This document shows, one piece after another, positions 4,472 to 6,435 of a stretch of DNA of 6,435 bases. The notes below the pieces were generated by a model. It searched no databases, was not told the DNA's origin, and saw only the letters and a program-made list of their open reading frames with translations. The DNA lies in the NCBI GenBank assembly GCA_012511425.1, contig JAAZGC010000010.1:1-6435 (forward strand). The letters are read 5' to 3'. Within the stretch, counting starts at the first letter, position 1; each line of letters starts with the position of its first letter. Both the position numbers and the translations under genes were made by a program. The DNA comes from Clostridiales bacterium (GTDB taxonomy: Bacteria; Bacillota; Clostridia; Oscillospirales; CAG-272).

Positions 4472-5998
4472 TTGGACCCCCTGAACGAAATCTGGCAGGC
4501 GGCGCTTGAACTTATGGCGAAGGATTATTCGGACACTTTTATGGATCTCTGGTTCCGCTGTCTTTCGCTCACGGCGCTTGACGGCAAGTCGGCGGAGCTT
4601 TCCTGTCCTTCCGACTTCAAGACAAGCTCGCTCAACAAGGGCTACCTCGATACGCTTGAAAAATATCTTGAAATGGTGCTCGGCTACAGGCCGAAAGCGG
4701 CCGTCGTTTCGACCGAGCCGCCCAAAAAGGGGCATGACTGGCAGCTTCCCGAAGTTGACGCCGAGCCGGCGGCCGAGGGAACTTCGGAACCGATCGGCGC
4801 AGGCGAAGATAAGCAGGATCCGGAGTCGGCGGGCTTTGAAAGAAGCGCGGCGCTTTCCTACGGCAATGCCGAAGCAGAGAATTTAAACCGGGACTCCGGG
4901 CTGCCCTTCGATGCGCCGGATATGGCGGCGGACGCCCGCGAACAGGGCGACACCACCGACCCGCAGCTGCCGCCGAGCCTGCACCGCGCCGAATACACTT
5001 TTGACAACTTCATCGTCGGCTCGTCGAACAAATTTGCGCACGCGGCCTGCACCGCCGTTGCGGACAAGCCCGGTAAGAGCTGGAACCCGCTCTATATCCA
5101 CGGCCCTTCCGGACTCGGCAAAACCCACCTGCTTTACGCGATTATCAACAGCGTGGTTGCGCGCTACCCGAAGAGCATAATTGTCTACGTCAACGGCGAG
5201 CAGTTCACCAACGAAATCATCGAAGCGATCGCCCGCGGCGCAACATCGCAGTTCCGGGCAAAATACCGCACCGCCGATATGCTCTTGATCGACGACATTC
5301 AGTTCATCGCCGGCAAGGACGCGACGCAGGAGGAGTTTTTCCACACCTTCAACGCCTTATATGAGGAACAGAAGCAGATAATCATCACCTCCGACCGGCC
5401 TCCCCGAGACATCCGCACCCTTGAGGAGCGTCTTCGCACCCGCTTCGAGTGGGGGCTTATCGCCGATATCAAGCCGCCGGATTACGAGCTGCGAATCGCA
5501 ATAATGCAGAACAAGGCAAACGCAATGGGAATGAACATCCCGCTCGACGTCTTCCGCTTCCTGTCGGAAAACCTCCGCTCCAACGTCCGCCAGCTCGAAG
5601 GCGCAATCAAGAAGATTTACGCGCACAGCTATCTGACAAAAGAGCCGGTGACCGTCGAAACGGCGCTCCACTGCATCTCCGACATGGTTTCCGGCCAGCA
5701 GCGCGCCGCCGTCACCCCCGAAAAAATAATCGCCGGAGTCGCGAACAAATACGGCGTTTCGGCCGACGACCTCAAAGGCAAGAAGCGCTCGCAGGACATC
5801 GCGGAGCCGAGGCATATCGCAATCTACATCATGCGGCGGATGACCGAAATGAGCCTGCCGCAGATCGGCCGGGAATTCTCCCGCGACCACACGACGATAA
5901 TGTCGAGCATCGCCAAAATCGACGAGCGGATAAAAAACAACTCGGTATTTGAGATAGAAATCAACGAATTAATGAAAGAATTTATTCGAACGCCGTAA
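4472..5998 (+). CDS. dnaA: Chromosomal replication initiator protein DnaA
   Basis: The product is 508 residues. DnaA binds 9-base boxes at oriC, forms an ATP-dependent filament and opens the duplex. Domain I (about 1-76) starts PLNEIWQAALELM. Domain II (about 77-170) is a long acidic, Pro/Ala-rich linker, which makes the protein longer than the usual 440-470 residues. The AAA+ domain III starts at YTFDNFIVG (175-183). It has Walker A GPSGLGKTH (211-219, Lys217), Walker B LLIDDIQF (271-278) and the RLRTRF box with the arginine finger (320-325). Domain IV has the box-recognition helix-turn-helix with signature SRDHTT (470-475). The start is TTG at 4472 with GAGGAG five bases upstream; it preserves domain I, whereas the next ATG (4514) would truncate it. 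The last four residues IRTP and the stop TAA are supplied by a repeat hairpin. oriC follows directly, and dnaN would be expected beyond the window. Confidence 0.98.
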   Translation: MDPLNEIWQAALELMAKDYSDTFMDLWFRCLSLTALDGKSAELSCPSDFKTSSLNKGYLDTLEKYLEMVLGYRPKAAVVSTEPPKKGHDWQLPEVDAEPAAEGTSEPIGAGEDKQDPESAGFERSAALSYGNAEAENLNRDSGLPFDAPDMAADAREQGDTTDPQLPPSLHRAEYTFDNFIVGSSNKFAHAACTAVADKPGKSWNPLYIHGPSGLGKTHLLYAIINSVVARYPKSIIVYVNGEQFTNEIIEAIARGATSQFRAKYRTADMLLIDDIQFIAGKDATQEEFFHTFNALYEEQKQIIITSDRPPRDIRTLEERLRTRFEWGLIADIKPPDYELRIAIMQNKANAMGMNIPLDVFRFLSENLRSNVRQLEGAIKKIYAHSYLTKEPVTVETALHCISDMVSGQQRAAVTPEKIIAGVANKYGVSADDLKGKKRSQDIAEPRHIAIYIMRRMTEMSLPQIGREFSRDHTTIMSSIAKIDERIKNNSVFEIEINELMKEFIRTP

Positions 5999-6075
5999 GG
6001 CGTTCGAATAGCGAATTTCGCCTACGGCGAAATATCGCAGTCCCAAAGTTCAGTCATTAACTGCGTTTTTTATAA
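5983..6075 (+). repeat. Hairpin mosaic repeat D, overlapping the end of dnaA
   Basis: H1 TATTCGAACGCC (5983-5994) pairs perfectly over 12 bases with 5999-6010; the loop GTAA holds the dnaA stop codon (5996-5998). Then linker gcga, H2 ATTTCGCC (6015-6022/6026-6033, loop TAC), linker atcgcag, core CCCAAAGTTCAGTCATTA (6042-6059). A diverged tail follows in which the G and six T of the core are kept (6064-6070). No H3 hairpin or AATTTAT end is recognisable, so the copy has decayed at its right side where oriC begins. Confidence 0.85.
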
Positions 6076-6110
6076 AGTTAAGTTGATGTTGTTTAGTATG
6101 TTGAAAGCGG

Positions 6111-6310
6111 TTTTCCACATTGTGGAAAGCGGGTTTTTCGTATCCACAGGGTTTCCACAGAAGCGGCGGGGTTCGGAGGGAGATATGCACACATTTTGTA
6201 CATGGCTCGGATACGATTTGTCTTTATAAAATAACGTCCAACAGAGTTTTCCACATTCCCCGCACACACTACTACTGTTACTACTAACTATACTTACTTA
6301 TTCTTACTTT
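6111..6310 (+). other. oriC: Chromosomal replication origin oriC
   Basis: At least five DnaA boxes lie just after dnaA: TTTTCCACA (6111-6119), its partner on the other strand TGTGGAAAG (6121-6129), GTATCCACA (6140-6148), GTTTCCACA (6151-6159) and TTTTCCACA (6247-6255). A weaker candidate is ATATGCACA (6183-6191). The last strong box is followed by a C-rich spacer and a CTA-type trinucleotide track, then by pyrimidine-rich DNA suited to strand opening. The position next to dnaA fits the Firmicutes pattern of an origin in the dnaA-dnaN gap. No gene is credible here. Confidence 0.92.
6247..6298 (+). promoter_or_regulatory. Basal origin unwinding module (DnaA box, GC-rich spacer, DnaA-trios)
   Basis: Box TTTTCCACA (6247-6255) is followed by a C-rich spacer (6256-6268). 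In-phase trinucleotides CTA CTA CTG TTA CTA CTA come next (6269-6286), and looser ACT repeats at 6287, 6292 and 6296. This closely matches the Bacillus subtilis arrangement in which DnaA loaded at the box spreads along one strand through 3'-GAT-5' trios to melt the duplex. It marks the side of oriC where opening should begin. Confidence 0.88.
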
Positions 6311-6388
6311 CTCTCTCTTTCTGGAAAGAGCGGAAAGAAAAAAAATTCAGATTTCTTGAAAAAGCTGTGCATTTCCGAAAACTATTCA

Positions 6389-6435
6389 AATAAATTGATT
6401 TTGCGAAGCAAAATCTTCCATAGAAAAAACATAAA
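6389..6435 (-). repeat. Hairpin mosaic repeat E, right end only, inverted
   Basis: GATTTTGC (6397-6404) and GCAAAATC (6408-6415) with loop GAA form an H3 hairpin, flanked by ATAAATT (6390-6396), the complement of the AATTTAT end. The bases 6416-6435 are, on the minus strand, TTTATG, six T, CTATGGAA, nearly identical to 2550-2568 in repeat B. The copy runs out of the window on the right. Confidence 0.88.

Noticed and set aside
5983..6033. Rho-independent terminator after dnaA
   Set aside because: The stems are strong but neither is followed directly by a T-tract; they belong to the repeat family.
6070..6267. Minus-strand open frame across the origin
   Set aside because: It covers the DnaA boxes, has a low-complexity product with no family resemblance, and has no convincing ribosome binding site.

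Overview
This is a chromosomal replication-origin neighbourhood from a low-to-medium-GC Gram-positive bacterium, most likely an uncultured Clostridia (Oscillospirales or Christensenellales-like; this is inferred from protein style only). The evidence is a DUF1292 acidic protein, an AIM24-family protein, a lipoprotein solute-binding protein with a Thr-rich post-lipobox linker, strong AGGAGG-type ribosome binding sites, consensus SigA promoters, and a DnaA with a TTG start followed by a Bacillus/Clostridium-style unwinding module.

Layout, left to right. 1-305: minus-strand DUF1292 gene with a consensus promoter at 337-365. 306-640: non-coding, with palindromes and a promoter for the next gene. 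641-1152: plus-strand membrane-anchored XRE regulator broken by one missing A in an A-tract, closed by a terminator (1180-1209). 1211-1376: array of five hairpins. 1377-2135: minus-strand AIM24 protein. 2206-2460: minus-strand Phd/YefM antitoxin with no toxin. 2449-2597: hairpin repeat. 2603-4069: minus-strand sugar-type ABC solute-binding lipoprotein with a consensus promoter. 4153-4272: hairpin repeat. 4342-4471: dnaA promoter and structured leader. 4472-5998: dnaA. 5983-6075: hairpin repeat. 6111-6310: oriC, with at least five DnaA boxes, then a GC-rich spacer and CTA-type DnaA-trios. 6389-6435: start of a further, inverted hairpin repeat.

The most striking content is a modular palindromic repeat family: six copies or fragments in 6.4 kb, in both orientations. 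The order is hairpin H1 (GAATA.../...TATTC), linker gcga, hairpin H2 (GTTTCG.../...CGAAAC), linker atcgcag, a conserved core (CCCAAAGTTGAGTCATTA then a T-rich stretch), hairpin H3, and the end AATTTAT. Stem sequences differ between copies but stay self-complementary, so the structure is conserved rather than the sequence. The copies sit on gene boundaries. The dnaA stop codon lies in an H1 loop, the DUF1292 stop lies in an H1 arm, and the antitoxin start codon overlaps an H1 loop.

Functionally, dnaA and oriC form the initiation module. The other genes (transport, regulation, orphan antitoxin, AIM24) have no obvious pathway link to it or to each other. The rpmH gene that often sits upstream of dnaA is absent here; a divergent solute-binding gene takes its place.
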